From positions 1-50,680 of the forward strand of contig NZ_JAUNPC010000002.1 of NCBI RefSeq assembly GCF_030536915.1: 50,680 bases of DNA, written 5' to 3'. A model generated the notes under the pieces. The model did not search any database, was not told the origin of the DNA, and saw only the letters and a program-made list of their open reading frames with translations. Positions 1 through 9,608 of the stretch are shown here, piece after piece. Every line of letters starts with the position of its first letter. Position 1 is the first letter of the stretch. The translations under genes and the position numbers were made by a program. The stretch is from Paracoccus sp. (in: a-proteobacteria) (lineage in GTDB: Bacteria; Pseudomonadota; Alphaproteobacteria; Rhodobacterales; Rhodobacteraceae).

Positions 1-1945
1 GCCCGAAAAGATCGACCCGATGATCCACATCAAGATCACCCCGAACCGCCCCGATGCGCTGGGCGTCCGGGGGATTGCCCGCGACCTCGCCGCGCGGGGG
101 CTGGGGGTGCTGAAGCCGCTGGCGGTGGAAGCGGTCGCGGGCCGCTATGACAGCCCCCTCGGCGTGACGATCGAGCCGGACGTGCTGGACCGCGCCCCGC
201 ATTTCGCCGGCCGCCTGATCCGGGGCGTCAGGAACGGCCCCTCGCCGGACTGGCTGCAAAGCCGCCTGCGCGCCATCGGGCTGCGGCCGATTTCCACGCT
301 GGTGGACATCACCAACCTGTTCACCTTCGACCTGAACCGCCCGCTGCATGTCTTCGACGCAGGCAAGGTCCACGGCGACCTGACCGTGCGCGGTGCGGCC
401 AAGGGCGAGAGCCTGCTCGCGCTCGACGGCAAGACCTATGCCCTGCGCGCGGGCGACCTGGTGATCGCGGATGACAACGGGCCCGAAAGCCTTGCCGGGA
501 TCATGGGCGGCGAGGCCTCGGGCGTGACCGAGGCGACCACCGACGTGTTCCTCGAAAGCGCCTACTGGCAGCCCATCGGCATCGCGGCCACGGGCCGGGC
601 GCTCAGGATCAACTCGGACGCCCGCTATCGCTTTGAACGCGGCGTGGACCCGGCCTTCACCCGCGACGGGCTGGAACTGGCGACGCGGCTGATCCTCGAC
701 CTCTGCGGCGGGGAACCCAGCCATGTGGTCGAGGCGGGCGCCGCCCCGGACCACGCCCGCGCCTACCGGCTGGACCCGGCGCGGACGCAGAGCCTCGTCG
801 GGCTGGACATCCCCGAATCCGAGCAGCGCACCACGCTGGAGGCCCTCGGCTTCCGGCTGGAGGGCGACATGGCCCATGTGCCCTCGTGGCGCCCCGACGT
901 GCAGGGCGAGGCCGACCTGGTCGAGGAGATCGCCCGTATCGCCAGCCTCTCGCGCCTTCAGGGCCAGCCTCTGCCGCGCCCCCGCGCGGGCGTGCCGCAG
1001 CCGGTGCTGACGCCACTGCAGCGCCGGGAATCCGCCGCCCGGCGGATGGCGGCGGCGCTGGGCTACAACGAATGCGTGACCTACAGCTTCATCGACCAGC
1101 CCTCGGCCGCGCTCTTCGGCGGCGGCTCTGATGCGGTGCGGATCGAGAACCCGATCTCGTCGGAAATGACCCACCTGCGCCCCGACCTGCTGCCCGGCCT
1201 GCTGGCCGCGGCCGCCCGCAACCAGGCGCGCGGCTTCACCGACCTGTCGCTGTTCGAGGTCGGCCCCGTCTTCTTTGGCGGCGAGCCGGGCGAACAGGCG
1301 GTGCAGCTGTCGGGCCTGCTGGTCGGGGCGAACGCCCCCCGCGATCCGCATGGCTCGCGCCGCGCGGTGGACATCCATGACGCCAAGGCCGATGCCGAGG
1401 CGATCCTGTCCGCCATCGGCGCCCCTGCCCGCGCCCAGATCGACCGCAAGCTGGACGGCTGGTTGCATCCCGGTCGCGCCGGCAACATCGCGCTGGGGCC
1501 GAAGCGGCTGGCGACATTCGGCGAGGTCCACCCCCGCATCCTCAAGGCGCTGGACGTCAAGGGACCGGCGGTTGCCTTCACGGTGCATCTCGGCAACGTG
1601 CCGCTGCCGAAGGTCAAGACGCCCACGCGGCCCGCGCTGGAGATCAGCGACCTGCAGGCGGTGGAACGCGACTTCGCCTTTGTCGTGGACAACCGCGTCG
1701 AGGCGCTGACGCTGGTGAACGCCGCGCAAGGGGCGGACAAGGCGCTGGTCGAGCGCGTCACCGTCTTCGACGAGTTCAAGGGTGAGCGGGCCGAGGCACA
1801 GATGGGCCCCGGCAAGAAATCCATCGCCCTGACCGTCCGCCTGCAGCCCAAGGGCAAGACCCTGACCGATGCGGACATCGAGGCGGTCGCGGCGAAGATC
1901 GTCGAGAAGGTCGGCAAGGCAACCGGCGGAACCCTGCGCGGCTGA
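1..1945 (+). CDS. pheT: Phenylalanine--tRNA ligase beta subunit, 3' part
   Basis: This is the beta subunit of the (alpha-beta)2 enzyme that charges tRNA-Phe in the cytoplasm. The reading frame is already open at base 2, so the gene starts before the window. About 647 codons are visible of the family's usual ~800, and roughly the N-terminal tRNA-binding/OB part is missing. The visible part opens with an ITPNRPDALGVRGIARDLAA segment typical of the early core, continues through B3/B4 and B5-like regions, and ends with the ferredoxin-fold anticodon-binding domain (LQAVERDFAFVVDN onward, last ~90 residues). pheS is presumably just upstream. The identification rests on family knowledge and is very secure. 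Confidence 0.97.
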   Translation, partial: PEKIDPMIHIKITPNRPDALGVRGIARDLAARGLGVLKPLAVEAVAGRYDSPLGVTIEPDVLDRAPHFAGRLIRGVRNGPSPDWLQSRLRAIGLRPISTLVDITNLFTFDLNRPLHVFDAGKVHGDLTVRGAAKGESLLALDGKTYALRAGDLVIADDNGPESLAGIMGGEASGVTEATTDVFLESAYWQPIGIAATGRALRINSDARYRFERGVDPAFTRDGLELATRLILDLCGGEPSHVVEAGAAPDHARAYRLDPARTQSLVGLDIPESEQRTTLEALGFRLEGDMAHVPSWRPDVQGEADLVEEIARIASLSRLQGQPLPRPRAGVPQPVLTPLQRRESAARRMAAALGYNECVTYSFIDQPSAALFGGGSDAVRIENPISSEMTHLRPDLLPGLLAAAARNQARGFTDLSLFEVGPVFFGGEPGEQAVQLSGLLVGANAPRDPHGSRRAVDIHDAKADAEAILSAIGAPARAQIDRKLDGWLHPGRAGNIALGPKRLATFGEVHPRILKALDVKGPAVAFTVHLGNVPLPKVKTPTRPALEISDLQAVERDFAFVVDNRVEALTLVNAAQGADKALVERVTVFDEFKGERAEAQMGPGKKSIALTVRLQPKGKTLTDADIEAVAAKIVEKVGKATGGTLRG

Positions 1946-2053
1946 GGTCATTCGCGCCCTGGTAGATGATTAACCACAAGAACAATCTCAGGTTGGTGAG
2001 CGGGTCCATGCCGATTTAGTCTGGACCTGCCCCCGTTCGGAAGGATTCTGCCC

Positions 2054-3652
2054 GTGTCGGTTCTATCCCCACAGCAATATGCCCAGCGGCTGATGACCAG
2101 CCTCTACAGCGACGGCGTGACCCGGACGATGCGGCCGGGTTCCGACGGCGCGATCAGCGTCAACATCACCGACCTGACGAGGCAGGAAAAATGGTTGGCC
2201 CGCGCCGCTCTGGGGGGGATCGGCGAGGTGACGGGGCTGCAGTTCCGCGAGACCACGGGCGCGGCCCAGATCACCTACAGCCATGACGGCTCGGGCGCGA
2301 ACACGCGCACCACCGCCTCGGGGACGACCATCAACAAGGCCACCGTGCGGATCAGCAATGACCGCGTCAGCGACAGCGACGGCTTCGGCAGCTTCGCCTT
2401 CCGCACCTACATGCACGAGACCCTGCATGCGCTGGGCCTGGGCCATCCGCAGGATTATGGCCGGGTGCGCGAGTTCTCGCAGTCGGCCATCCACAACGAC
2501 AGCTGGCAGATCAGCCTGATGTCCTATTTCGACCAGAACGAGAACACCCGCGTCAACGCGACCAAGGCCTACCAGTTGACGCCGATGGTGGCCGATTACC
2601 TTGCGCTGAAGCAGATGTATGGTCCCGCGACGATCCATGCGGGGAACACGGTCTACGGGGTGAACTCGAACGCGGGCGGGTCGCTGGATGCGGTGGCGAG
2701 CCTCGGTGCGCGGGCGGCCTTCCTGATCGCGGACAGCGGCGGCAACGACCATGTGAACTTCGCCAGAAGCACGGCGGCGCAGCGGATCGATCTTGCCCCG
2801 GGGGCGATTTCGGACGTCATGGGCGCGGTGGGAAACATGCAGATCGCGCCCGACACGCAGATCGAGAATGCGACCGGCGGGCAGGGGGCCGACCGGATCA
2901 CCGGCAATGCGGCCGCCAACCGGCTGGCGGGGAACGCCGGCAACGACCTGCTTCATGGCCGGGGCGGCAATGACGTCCTGGACGGGGGCGTCGGCAACGA
3001 CAAGCTTTGGGGCGAGGATGGCAACGACCAGTTGATCGGCGGCGCCGGCAACGATTCGCTTTACGGCGGGGCCGGAAACGACCGGCTGATCGAATCGACC
3101 GGAACGAATTATCTGGACGGGGGGGCGGGCAATGACGTGCTGATCGGCGGCAGCGGCGATGACCGGCTGATCGGCGGCGCCGGTTCGGACAGCATCTCGG
3201 GCAATGCCGGCAACGACCGGATCGATGGCGGCGATGGCGGCGACCGGCTGTTCGGCCAGGCGGGCAACGACCGGATCGAGGGCGGCGGCGGCCATGACAT
3301 CATCATCGGCGGCGCGGGCAACGACACGCTTTACGGCGGGCCCGGCAACGACGACCTCGCGGCCGAGGGGGGCAGCGACTTCCTCGACGGCGGCGCGGGC
3401 AATGACCTGCTGCGCGGGGGGGCGGGGGCCGACCGCTTCGTCTTCAACCTCGGCTCGGACACCATCCGCAACTTCGACCCCGTTCAGGACAGCATCAACC
3501 TCAGCAGCTTTTCCGGGCTGGATTCATGGGCCGATGTCCGCGGGCAATTGACCCAGGCTGGCAACCATGTCGAGTTCCGCCAGGACGGCCACACGCTGCG
3601 CATCGAATGGACAAGGCTTTCGGACCTCGCCACCGACGACTTCATCTGGTGA
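2054..3652 (+). CDS. Serralysin-like M10 metalloprotease with RTX repeats
   Basis: Probable secreted zinc endopeptidase of the serralysin family, 532 aa. The zinc motif HETLHALGLGH lies at residues 121-131 (HExxHxxGxxH) and is followed by the Met-turn SLMSYF near residue 156. From about residue 280 to 460 there is a run of roughly 15-18 calcium-binding nonapeptides (GGxGxDxL type), then a serralysin C-terminal domain. There is no N-terminal signal peptide, which fits export by a type I secretion system reading the C-terminus. No ABC exporter, membrane fusion protein or protease inhibitor gene is adjacent. The start is GTG, with AAGGA about 8 bases upstream. The substrate is unknown. Tail-to-tail with the aldehyde dehydrogenase operon. 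Confidence 0.93.
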   Translation: MSVLSPQQYAQRLMTSLYSDGVTRTMRPGSDGAISVNITDLTRQEKWLARAALGGIGEVTGLQFRETTGAAQITYSHDGSGANTRTTASGTTINKATVRISNDRVSDSDGFGSFAFRTYMHETLHALGLGHPQDYGRVREFSQSAIHNDSWQISLMSYFDQNENTRVNATKAYQLTPMVADYLALKQMYGPATIHAGNTVYGVNSNAGGSLDAVASLGARAAFLIADSGGNDHVNFARSTAAQRIDLAPGAISDVMGAVGNMQIAPDTQIENATGGQGADRITGNAAANRLAGNAGNDLLHGRGGNDVLDGGVGNDKLWGEDGNDQLIGGAGNDSLYGGAGNDRLIESTGTNYLDGGAGNDVLIGGSGDDRLIGGAGSDSISGNAGNDRIDGGDGGDRLFGQAGNDRIEGGGGHDIIIGGAGNDTLYGGPGNDDLAAEGGSDFLDGGAGNDLLRGGAGADRFVFNLGSDTIRNFDPVQDSINLSSFSGLDSWADVRGQLTQAGNHVEFRQDGHTLRIEWTRLSDLATDDFIW

Positions 3653-3667
3653 TCCGAAGGGACCGGC

Positions 3668-5884
3668 TCAGGTCATCGGCAGATGCGCGATCAGCTTGTC
3701 GGGCGTGGCCGGGAAATCCCTGATCCGCACGCCTGTCGCATTGTGGATGGCGTTCAGGATCGCGCCCGCGGTGCCGCAGATGGCGACCTCGCCGATCCCC
3801 TTGGCCTGCATCGGGTTCGCGTAGGGGTCGCGGTCGGGCAGGAAGGTGACGTCGATATGCGGCACGTCGAGGTTCGCCGGAACGTGGTATTCTGCCAGGT
3901 CGCGGTTGACGAAATGGCCGTCGCGGGGATCGTGCTGGACTTCCTCCATCAGTGCGGCGCCGATGCCGAAGATCATGCCGCCGATGCATTGCGAGCGCGC
4001 GGTCTTCTCGTTGAGGATGCGGCCAGTCGCGAATGTCGCCGAAAGGCGGCGGACCCGCACCTCTCCGGTCAGGGCGCTGACGGCGACCTCGGCGAATTGC
4101 GCGCCCCAGCTTGCCTGGCGCACGGTCTTTTCGGCAAGACCCGGCTGGATATGGCCCTTGGCCTTCAGCGAATCGCCGTCAAGGATCTCGGCCAGTGGCA
4201 GGATGCGGTTCCCGGCGATAGCCGCGCCGTCCTTCAGCGTCAGTTCCTCGGGGTCTACCTCCAGCCGCCTTGCGATCTCTGCCCGGACCGCCTGCGCCGC
4301 CAGCAGGACCGACGATCCCGCGGAAGCCGCCCCGAACGACCCGCCCGAACCCGAGGCAGGCGGCAGTTCGCTGTCTCCCAGCACTGTCGTCACCCGGTCC
4401 ATGGGCAGGCCCAGCGCTTCGGCCACGATCTGGGTCAGGATCGCGTAGCTGCCGGTGCCGATGTCGGTCATGTCGGTTTCGACCCGCGCGGTGCCGTCGG
4501 GGTTGAGGATCACCGTGGCCTCGGATTCCTGCAGCATGTTGACCCGCACCGCGGTCGCCATGCCGATGCCCACCAGCCATTCGCCCTCGCGCCGGCTGCC
4601 TGCGGGCTGGCGCTGGTCCCAGCCGAAGGCCTCGGCCCCCGCGCGCAGGCAGTCCGCCATGCGGTGCGAGGAATAGGCGCGACCCGTGCCCGGTTCGTCC
4701 TCGGGGATGTTCCGCAGCCGCAGGTCGATGGGATCGATCCCCGTGGCCTCGGCCAGTTCGTCCATCGCGCATTCGATGACCGGCACGCCGATCGCCTCGC
4801 CCGGCGCCCGCATGGACCCCGCATTGGTCACGTTCAACGAGGCGACATGGTGGCCGATCACCCGATTCTCGCCCGCATAGGTGAAGGGCGAGGCCTGCGT
4901 CACCGGCTCCGAGAACGACTCTCCTGGAAGCGAGGAAACCCAGGCCTCATGCCCGAAGCCGGTCAGCCGCCCCTCGGCATCCGCCGCCAGCCGCACCCGC
5001 TGGCGCGATTCCGACCGCCGCGTGGTCGCCTCGCAGACATTGCGCCGGTGCAGCGCGATGGCGACCGGCCGGCCCAGCTTCTTCGCCGCGATGGCCGCCG
5101 CCACCGCCTCGTGCGAGATGCCGAGCTTGCTGCCGAAGCCGCCGCCGACAAAGGGCGACAGGATGCGGACATCCTTTGGCCGCACCCCCAGCGCATCCGC
5201 CAGCTCGGCCTTGTTGAACTTGAGCATCTGGTACGATCCGCGCACCGTCAGCCTGCCGTCTTCCCACCAGGCGACGGCGGCATGGGGTTCCATTGCGGCA
5301 TGGGTCATCGAGGGGGTCGTGTAGGTCACGTCCAGCCGATGCGCGGCCTCGGTCATGGCGCGGTCGAGATCGCCCTGCGCCGATTGCTTGGCCTTGGGGG
5401 TGGCATAGTCGGAAGGCTCGGCGCTGACCGCGGGCTTGCGCTCGATCAGCTCGGGCCGGGCATTCAGGGCGGCATGGCGGGCCTGCTCGAAGGTTTCGGC
5501 CACGACCAGCGCGATGGGCTGGCCGACATAAAGGATCTCGGACGGTCCCCGCATCGGCGCCTTGCCCGCCTGACCCTGCGCCGGGGTCTGCAGCATCCGG
5601 TCGTCGCGCAGCACCGCCAGCACGCCGGGCATCGCCATCAGTTCAGCCTTGTTCAGCCCGGTGACGAAGCCCTTGCCGATGGGACTGCGGACGAAGAAGC
5701 CGTAGACCGTGCCCGCGGGGTGGTCCTCGTCGGCATAGGTGGCGCGACCGGTGGCCTTCAGCGGCCCGTCGGGACGATCCAACGGCGCATGGATGACCCC
5801 CTGCGCCGTGCCGTCGAGGAAGTTCGTCTCGTCCTTCGCATCCATCCGGTGGGACAGCTTCAGTTCGATGGCATCGCGCATCAC
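3668..5884 (-). CDS. paoC: Molybdopterin-binding subunit of aldehyde dehydrogenase (PaoC-like)
   Basis: Large catalytic subunit (738 aa) of a xanthine-oxidase-family enzyme that should oxidise aldehydes to carboxylic acids at a molybdenum cofactor. The sequence carries the expected xanthine dehydrogenase/aldehyde oxidase fold, including GGGFGSKLG, the [14 protein letters not shown] loop, and the C-terminal [11 protein letters not shown] motif whose Glu (about residue 699) is the family's catalytic base. It is the last gene of a three-gene minus-strand operon; its ATG overlaps the stop of the FAD subunit by four bases, implying translational coupling. The closest named relative by architecture is E. 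coli PaoC (YagR). A substrate cannot be read from the sequence, and other Mo-hydroxylases of this family remain possible. Confidence 0.88.
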   Translation of the reverse strand: MMRDAIELKLSHRMDAKDETNFLDGTAQGVIHAPLDRPDGPLKATGRATYADEDHPAGTVYGFFVRSPIGKGFVTGLNKAELMAMPGVLAVLRDDRMLQTPAQGQAGKAPMRGPSEILYVGQPIALVVAETFEQARHAALNARPELIERKPAVSAEPSDYATPKAKQSAQGDLDRAMTEAAHRLDVTYTTPSMTHAAMEPHAAVAWWEDGRLTVRGSYQMLKFNKAELADALGVRPKDVRILSPFVGGGFGSKLGISHEAVAAAIAAKKLGRPVAIALHRRNVCEATTRRSESRQRVRLAADAEGRLTGFGHEAWVSSLPGESFSEPVTQASPFTYAGENRVIGHHVASLNVTNAGSMRAPGEAIGVPVIECAMDELAEATGIDPIDLRLRNIPEDEPGTGRAYSSHRMADCLRAGAEAFGWDQRQPAGSRREGEWLVGIGMATAVRVNMLQESEATVILNPDGTARVETDMTDIGTGSYAILTQIVAEALGLPMDRVTTVLGDSELPPASGSGGSFGAASAGSSVLLAAQAVRAEIARRLEVDPEELTLKDGAAIAGNRILPLAEILDGDSLKAKGHIQPGLAEKTVRQASWGAQFAEVAVSALTGEVRVRRLSATFATGRILNEKTARSQCIGGMIFGIGAALMEEVQHDPRDGHFVNRDLAEYHVPANLDVPHIDVTFLPDRDPYANPMQAKGIGEVAICGTAGAILNAIHNATGVRIRDFPATPDKLIAHLPMT

Positions 5885-6855
5885 GCAACCTCCCTGCCGT
5901 CAATGGCCTGCCGCATGGCGGCCTGCAGACTCCGCCGCAGCAGCGGGATCTTGAAGTCGTTGTCGCCCTGTCCCCGCGCGTCCCTCAGGATGATGTCGGC
6001 GGCTGCGTCCACGGCGGTCGCGTCGCCCGTGGTGCCGGTCAGCGCCGCCTCGGCCTCGGGCACCCGCCAGGGCTTTGCGGCGACCCCGCCGATGGCCAGC
6101 GCGACGCGGGCGATGCGTCCTTCCTCGATCGTCAGGTCCAGCGCGACCGAGACCAGCGCAAAGGCATAGCTGCGCCGGTCGCGGACCTTGCGGTAGATCT
6201 GGATGCCGCCCGTGGGTGCAGGCAGCAGGACCGCGCGGATCAGTTCGCCCGGTTCCAGCACGGTGTCGCGTTCGGGATGATCTCCCGGCAGGCGGTGGAA
6301 TTCGGCCACCGGGATCGTCCGCACCCCCGAGGGGCTGGTGATTTCCACCTGCGCGTCCAGCGCCACCAGCGCCACGGCCATGTCGCCCGGAAAGGTGGCA
6401 ATGCAGTTTTCAGAGGCGCCAAGAATGGCGAGGTTGCGGTTCCGCCCGCCGATGGCATCGCAGCCAGACCCCGGCTCGCGCTTGTTGCAGCGGGCGTCGA
6501 GGTCGTAGAAATACGGGCACCTTGTCCGCTGCAGCAGGTTGCCGCCGGTCGAGGCACGGTTGCGGATCTGGGGGCTGGCCCCCGACAGGATCGCGCGGGA
6601 CAGAAGCGGCCAGTTCAGGCGCACCCGCTCGTCCGCCGCCAGTTCGGCATTGCGGACCATGGCGCCGATCCGCAGGCCCTCGGCTTCTTCGGAAATCCCG
6701 GCCAAGGGCAGGGGATTGATGTCCACCAGCGCCGGCGGACGCTCGATTTCCAGCTTCATCAGGTCCAGAAGGTTGGTGCCCCCGGCGATGAAGCGGCCCT
6801 GTGCGGCCAGAGCCGCAACCTCGTCGCCCGCGCGCTGGTAGGTAAAGGGGATCAT
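5881..6855 (-). CDS. paoB: FAD-binding subunit of aldehyde dehydrogenase (PaoB-like)
   Basis: Medium subunit (324 aa) that carries FAD and passes electrons from the iron-sulfur subunit to the acceptor. The FAD-binding signature [13 protein letters not shown] is at residues 22-34, and the second FAD loop includes STGGNLLQR. An insertion holds cysteines at about residues 113, 123, 132 and 151. A four-Cys insertion of this kind ligates an extra [4Fe-4S] cluster in PaoB and 4-hydroxybenzoyl-CoA-reductase-like subunits, which separates this protein from ordinary XdhA-type FAD subunits. Both ends overlap neighbouring genes by four bases (ATGA). Cluster binding is inferred from Cys spacing only. Confidence 0.88.
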   Translation of the reverse strand: MIPFTYQRAGDEVAALAAQGRFIAGGTNLLDLMKLEIERPPALVDINPLPLAGISEEAEGLRIGAMVRNAELAADERVRLNWPLLSRAILSGASPQIRNRASTGGNLLQRTRCPYFYDLDARCNKREPGSGCDAIGGRNRNLAILGASENCIATFPGDMAVALVALDAQVEITSPSGVRTIPVAEFHRLPGDHPERDTVLEPGELIRAVLLPAPTGGIQIYRKVRDRRSYAFALVSVALDLTIEEGRIARVALAIGGVAAKPWRVPEAEAALTGTTGDATAVDAAADIILRDARGQGDNDFKIPLLRRSLQAAMRQAIDGREVA

Positions 6856-7358
6856 GCCGCATCCTCCGCCACGCTGCGGATCGCATCAACGATGTTTGGA
6901 TAACAGGAACAGCGGCAGAGGTTCCCCGACATCCGTTCCCTCACCTCCTCCTCGTCGAAGGTCGGTGCGGTCAGATCGGGGCTGACGGCGCTGGGCCAGC
7001 CGCGGGCCGCTTCCTCCAGCATGGCGGTGGCCGAGACGATCTGCCCCGGCGTGCAATAGCCGCATTGCATCCCGTCGTGGGTGACAAAGGCGCGCTGCAG
7101 GTCCGACATCGCCTCGGGCGTGCCCAGCCCCTCGATGGTGGTGATGGCGGCCCCGTCGTGCATGACGGCCAGCGTCAGGCAGGAATTGATCCGCTGGCCG
7201 TCCAGCAGCACCGTGCAGGCGCCGCATTGGCCATGGTCGCAGCCCTTCTTGGTCCCGGTCAGGTCCAGGCGCTGGCGCAGCAGGTCCAGCAGGGTCACGC
7301 GCGGGTCGTCGATCTCAAGCTCGCGCGGCTGGCCGTTGATGGTCAGGCTGATCTGCAT
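6852..7358 (-). CDS. paoA: [2Fe-2S] subunit of aldehyde dehydrogenase (PaoA-like)
   Basis: Small electron-transfer subunit (168 aa) and first gene of the operon. It has the plant-ferredoxin-type cluster ligands [13 protein letters not shown] plus a later Cys (NSCL), and the second, helical [2Fe-2S] domain with [10 protein letters not shown] and [11 protein letters not shown]. The start chosen is [10 protein letters not shown], preceded by GGGGAA. The frame is open for a long way upstream, but that region is non-homologous shadow. E. coli PaoA has a Tat signal for periplasmic export; here no twin-arginine or hydrophobic leader precedes the ferredoxin domain, so the complex is probably cytoplasmic. 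No PaoD/XdhC-type cofactor-insertion chaperone gene is adjacent. Confidence 0.9.
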   Translation of the reverse strand: MQISLTINGQPRELEIDDPRVTLLDLLRQRLDLTGTKKGCDHGQCGACTVLLDGQRINSCLTLAVMHDGAAITTIEGLGTPEAMSDLQRAFVTHDGMQCGYCTPGQIVSATAMLEEAARGWPSAVSPDLTAPTFDEEEVRERMSGNLCRCSCYPNIVDAIRSVAEDAA

Positions 7359-7468
7359 GGCTGTTCCCCGAAGGTTGGCTGTGTCCCCAACGACGGGCAT
7401 CCGGACCGGTTCCCTGTGGCGCAGCCGCCGCGGGCCGTGACGCCGCGGACATGGCAAGCAGTTTCCCT

Positions 7469-7496
7469 TTGACCGGCGGGAATTCGCTTGTAGAAA
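7469..7496 (+). promoter_or_regulatory. Putative sigma70-type promoter for the GGDEF-EAL gene
   Basis: TTGACC (7469-7474) and TAGAAA (7491-7496) are separated by 16 bases and lie 31 bases before the ATG of the c-di-GMP gene, in the AT-richer part of the paoA/GGDEF-EAL divergent spacer. The match is by eye and no transcript start is known. The ATG at 7527 has only a poor ribosome binding site, so translation initiation may be weak or depend on other features. Confidence 0.35.
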
Positions 7497-7526
7497 CGAA
7501 AGGATTGCTTGTGACGTGTAAAACCC

Positions 7527-9218
7527 ATGGTTGACTGGCACGACGACGGCTTCCTGGGCGATGATACCGCGTCCGCCACGCCCGAGGAGATCCTGCAGCG
7601 CAGTTGCGAACGCTACAGCGCGGCGCTGAGGGCGGGGGCTCTGGTCCTGTGGCGTGCGGATCTGTCGGGGCGCATCATCGCGGCCAAGGGCTGGCAGGCG
7701 CTGACCGGCCAGCCCGATCACAGCGCGCTGGACCGCGCGGCGATCGCCCGCTTCCACCCCGATGACCGCGCCCGGCTGGATTTCCGCGGGCGCGAGATCG
7801 GCAGTTCGGTGCTGGCGGAAGGCCGGGTCCTCGATGCCCAGGGCCGCTGGCGCTGGATGCGCGGGCGCGGGGTGCTGATCCCCGAAAAGCCGGGCTACCC
7901 GGCCGAATGGGTCGGCACGCTGGAGGACATGCACGAGGAACGGCTGGCGCTGGAACGCGCCCGCTATCTCGCGGAACGCGATGCGCTGACCGGCCTCGGC
8001 AACCGCCGTTCGCTTTACGATCACCTGCACAGGCTGTCGGACAAGGACGCCTCGGCCACGGTGGCGCTGATCGACGTGGACCGCTTCAAGGCGATCAACG
8101 ACATCCACGGCCACCATGTCGGCGACCGCTTCCTGGTGCGGCTGGCCCGGGCGCTGGCCGCCAGCGCCCCGCCTCATGCCGTCTGCGCGCGGATGGGCGG
8201 GGATGAATTCTGCGCCGTGCTGGCCGACGAGGCCGAGGCGCAGGCGCTGTTCGCGCGGCTGTCGGCCATCTGCGCCGGGGGCTTCGCCATCGGCAGCCTG
8301 CGCTGCCTGACGGGTATCAGCGCCGGCATCGCCGATGCGGACTGGACCGCGCCCAATCCCGTCTCGACCGTGCTGCGGCGGGCGGACCTGGCGCTTTACC
8401 ACGCCAAGTCGCAGCCGGGCACGGCGGTCCGCTTCGAAGCCGCGATGCAGGACGAATCGGACGCGCGGCAACTGCTGCTGCACGCCATCGGCTCGGCCTG
8501 CCGCAACAACGAGTTCTTTCTGGAATACCAGCCCATCGTGTCGCTGGACAGTGCGCAGGTCTTTGCCTTCGAGGCGCTGCTGCGCTGGCAGCACCCGCAG
8601 TTCGGGCGCATCGAGCCATCGACCTTCGTGCGGCTGGCCGAGCAGAACGGCATGATCTCGGAACTGGGGCGCTGGGTCCTGGACCGCGCCTGCGCCGACC
8701 TGCTGCGCACGCCGGGGGATGTGCGGCTGAACGTCAATGTCTCGGCCCGGCAACTGGCCGAGCCGGGCTTTGCCGATGCCGCAGCCGCGATCGTCGGCGC
8801 CCATGGGGTCGATCCTCGGCGGCTGACGCTGGAGCTGACGGAAAGCGTTTCGGCCAGCGCCGTCGCCTCGGGGGCCGAGGTCGAAAGCCTGCGCCGCCAC
8901 GGCTTCCGGCTGGTGCTGGACGATTTCGGCACGGAATATGCGGCCCTGTCGCATGTCAGTTCCGGCCGCTTCGACGGGATCAAGCTGTCGCGCGACTTCA
9001 TCGCCGATTGCTGCACCAGCGACCGCGCCTGGCTGGTGCTGCGCCATGTCGTCAACCTCTGCGACGACCTCGGGCTCACGGTGGTGGCCGAAGGGATCGA
9101 GACGGACGCCGAACTGGAATCCCTGCGGGCCGCGGGTGTCCGGCTGGTGCAGGGCTATTACTTCGACCGGCCGCGGCGGTTGGCCGATCTTTACGGGAAT
9201 CGCCCGGCGGTGGCGTGA
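7527..9218 (+). CDS. PAS-GGDEF-EAL cyclic-di-GMP turnover protein
   Basis: Soluble 563-aa protein predicted to make and/or degrade c-di-GMP. A PAS_3-like sensor domain occupies about residues 30-140, the GGDEF domain about 145-300, and the EAL domain about 320-555. The cyclase signature RMGGDEFC is intact, but no RxxD inhibitory site is seen five residues before GGDEF. The phosphodiesterase residues also look intact: EALLR, NVNVSARQL, ELTES, DDFGTEYAAL, KLSRDF, AEGIET and QGYYF. Neither half is obviously dead, so the net activity cannot be predicted. No membrane segment is present. It is divergent from the aldehyde dehydrogenase operon; any functional link is speculation. Confidence 0.93.
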   Translation: MVDWHDDGFLGDDTASATPEEILQRSCERYSAALRAGALVLWRADLSGRIIAAKGWQALTGQPDHSALDRAAIARFHPDDRARLDFRGREIGSSVLAEGRVLDAQGRWRWMRGRGVLIPEKPGYPAEWVGTLEDMHEERLALERARYLAERDALTGLGNRRSLYDHLHRLSDKDASATVALIDVDRFKAINDIHGHHVGDRFLVRLARALAASAPPHAVCARMGGDEFCAVLADEAEAQALFARLSAICAGGFAIGSLRCLTGISAGIADADWTAPNPVSTVLRRADLALYHAKSQPGTAVRFEAAMQDESDARQLLLHAIGSACRNNEFFLEYQPIVSLDSAQVFAFEALLRWQHPQFGRIEPSTFVRLAEQNGMISELGRWVLDRACADLLRTPGDVRLNVNVSARQLAEPGFADAAAAIVGAHGVDPRRLTLELTESVSASAVASGAEVESLRRHGFRLVLDDFGTEYAALSHVSSGRFDGIKLSRDFIADCCTSDRAWLVLRHVVNLCDDLGLTVVAEGIETDAELESLRAAGVRLVQGYYFDRPRRLADLYGNRPAVA

Positions 9219-9243
9219 ACGCCGCCCCGTTCGGGCGGCGTTC
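9217..9243. terminator. Perfect 11-bp hairpin between convergent genes
   Basis: GAACGCCGCCC (9217-9227), loop CGTTC, then GGGCGGCGTTC (9233-9243) form a perfect inverted repeat that begins inside the TGA stop codon of the GGDEF-EAL gene and ends 7 bases before the trxA stop. There is no T-tract on either strand. It probably marks the 3' ends of both convergent transcripts, as a weak bidirectional terminator or an RNA-stabilising hairpin. Confidence 0.6.
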
Positions 9244-9250
9244 AGGGGCG

Positions 9251-9571
9251 TCAGACGGCTTCGTCGATCCAGGCCTTCAGCGAGGCCTTGGGCGCGGCGC
9301 CCATGCGATTCGACACGACCTCGCCGTCCTTGAACATGAACAGCGCCGGGATGCCGCGCACGCCCAGCGTGGCAGGCGTGTCGGGGTTCTCGTCCACGTT
9401 GATCTTCACGATCTTCACGCGGCCGGCGTATTCGTCGGACAGCTCCTCCAGCGCCGGGCCGATCTGGCGGCAGGGGCCGCACCATTCGGCCCAGAAGTCC
9501 ACCACGACGGGGACATCGGACTGACGGACGACGCTGTCGAAATCGGCGTCGGTGGCTTTCATCGTGGCCAT
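9251..9571 (-). CDS. trxA: Thioredoxin
   Basis: A 106-aa cytoplasmic thioredoxin, full length for the family, with the redox-active WCGPC at residues 30-34 and the conserved cis-Pro region (RGIPALFMF). It reduces protein disulfides using electrons from thioredoxin reductase. It lies 37 bases downstream of addA and is likely the last gene of the tsaE-amgK/murU/addB/addA transcript. A thioredoxin after addA is a common alphaproteobacterial arrangement, as far as I recall. Confidence 0.96.
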   Translation of the reverse strand: MATMKATDADFDSVVRQSDVPVVVDFWAEWCGPCRQIGPALEELSDEYAGRVKIVKINVDENPDTPATLGVRGIPALFMFKDGEVVSNRMGAAPKASLKAWIDEAV

Positions 9572-9608
9572 TTGGCGAACCTTTCAGGAAATCGGGGTCA
9601 GGTCAGAG

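Noticed and set aside
2880-3440. Repetitive DNA (GGCGGC-GGCAACGA units)
   Set aside because: Explained by the RTX nonapeptides of the serralysin coding sequence, not a CRISPR or tandem repeat element.
3683-6169. 828-codon open frame antisense to paoC
   Set aside because: Shadow; composition rich in His/Arg/Gly/Asp with no domain.
7359-9485. Upstream extension of the paoA frame through the GGDEF-EAL gene
   Set aside because: The ferredoxin domain begins at MQISLTING with a good ribosome binding site; the extension is antisense to a clear gene.
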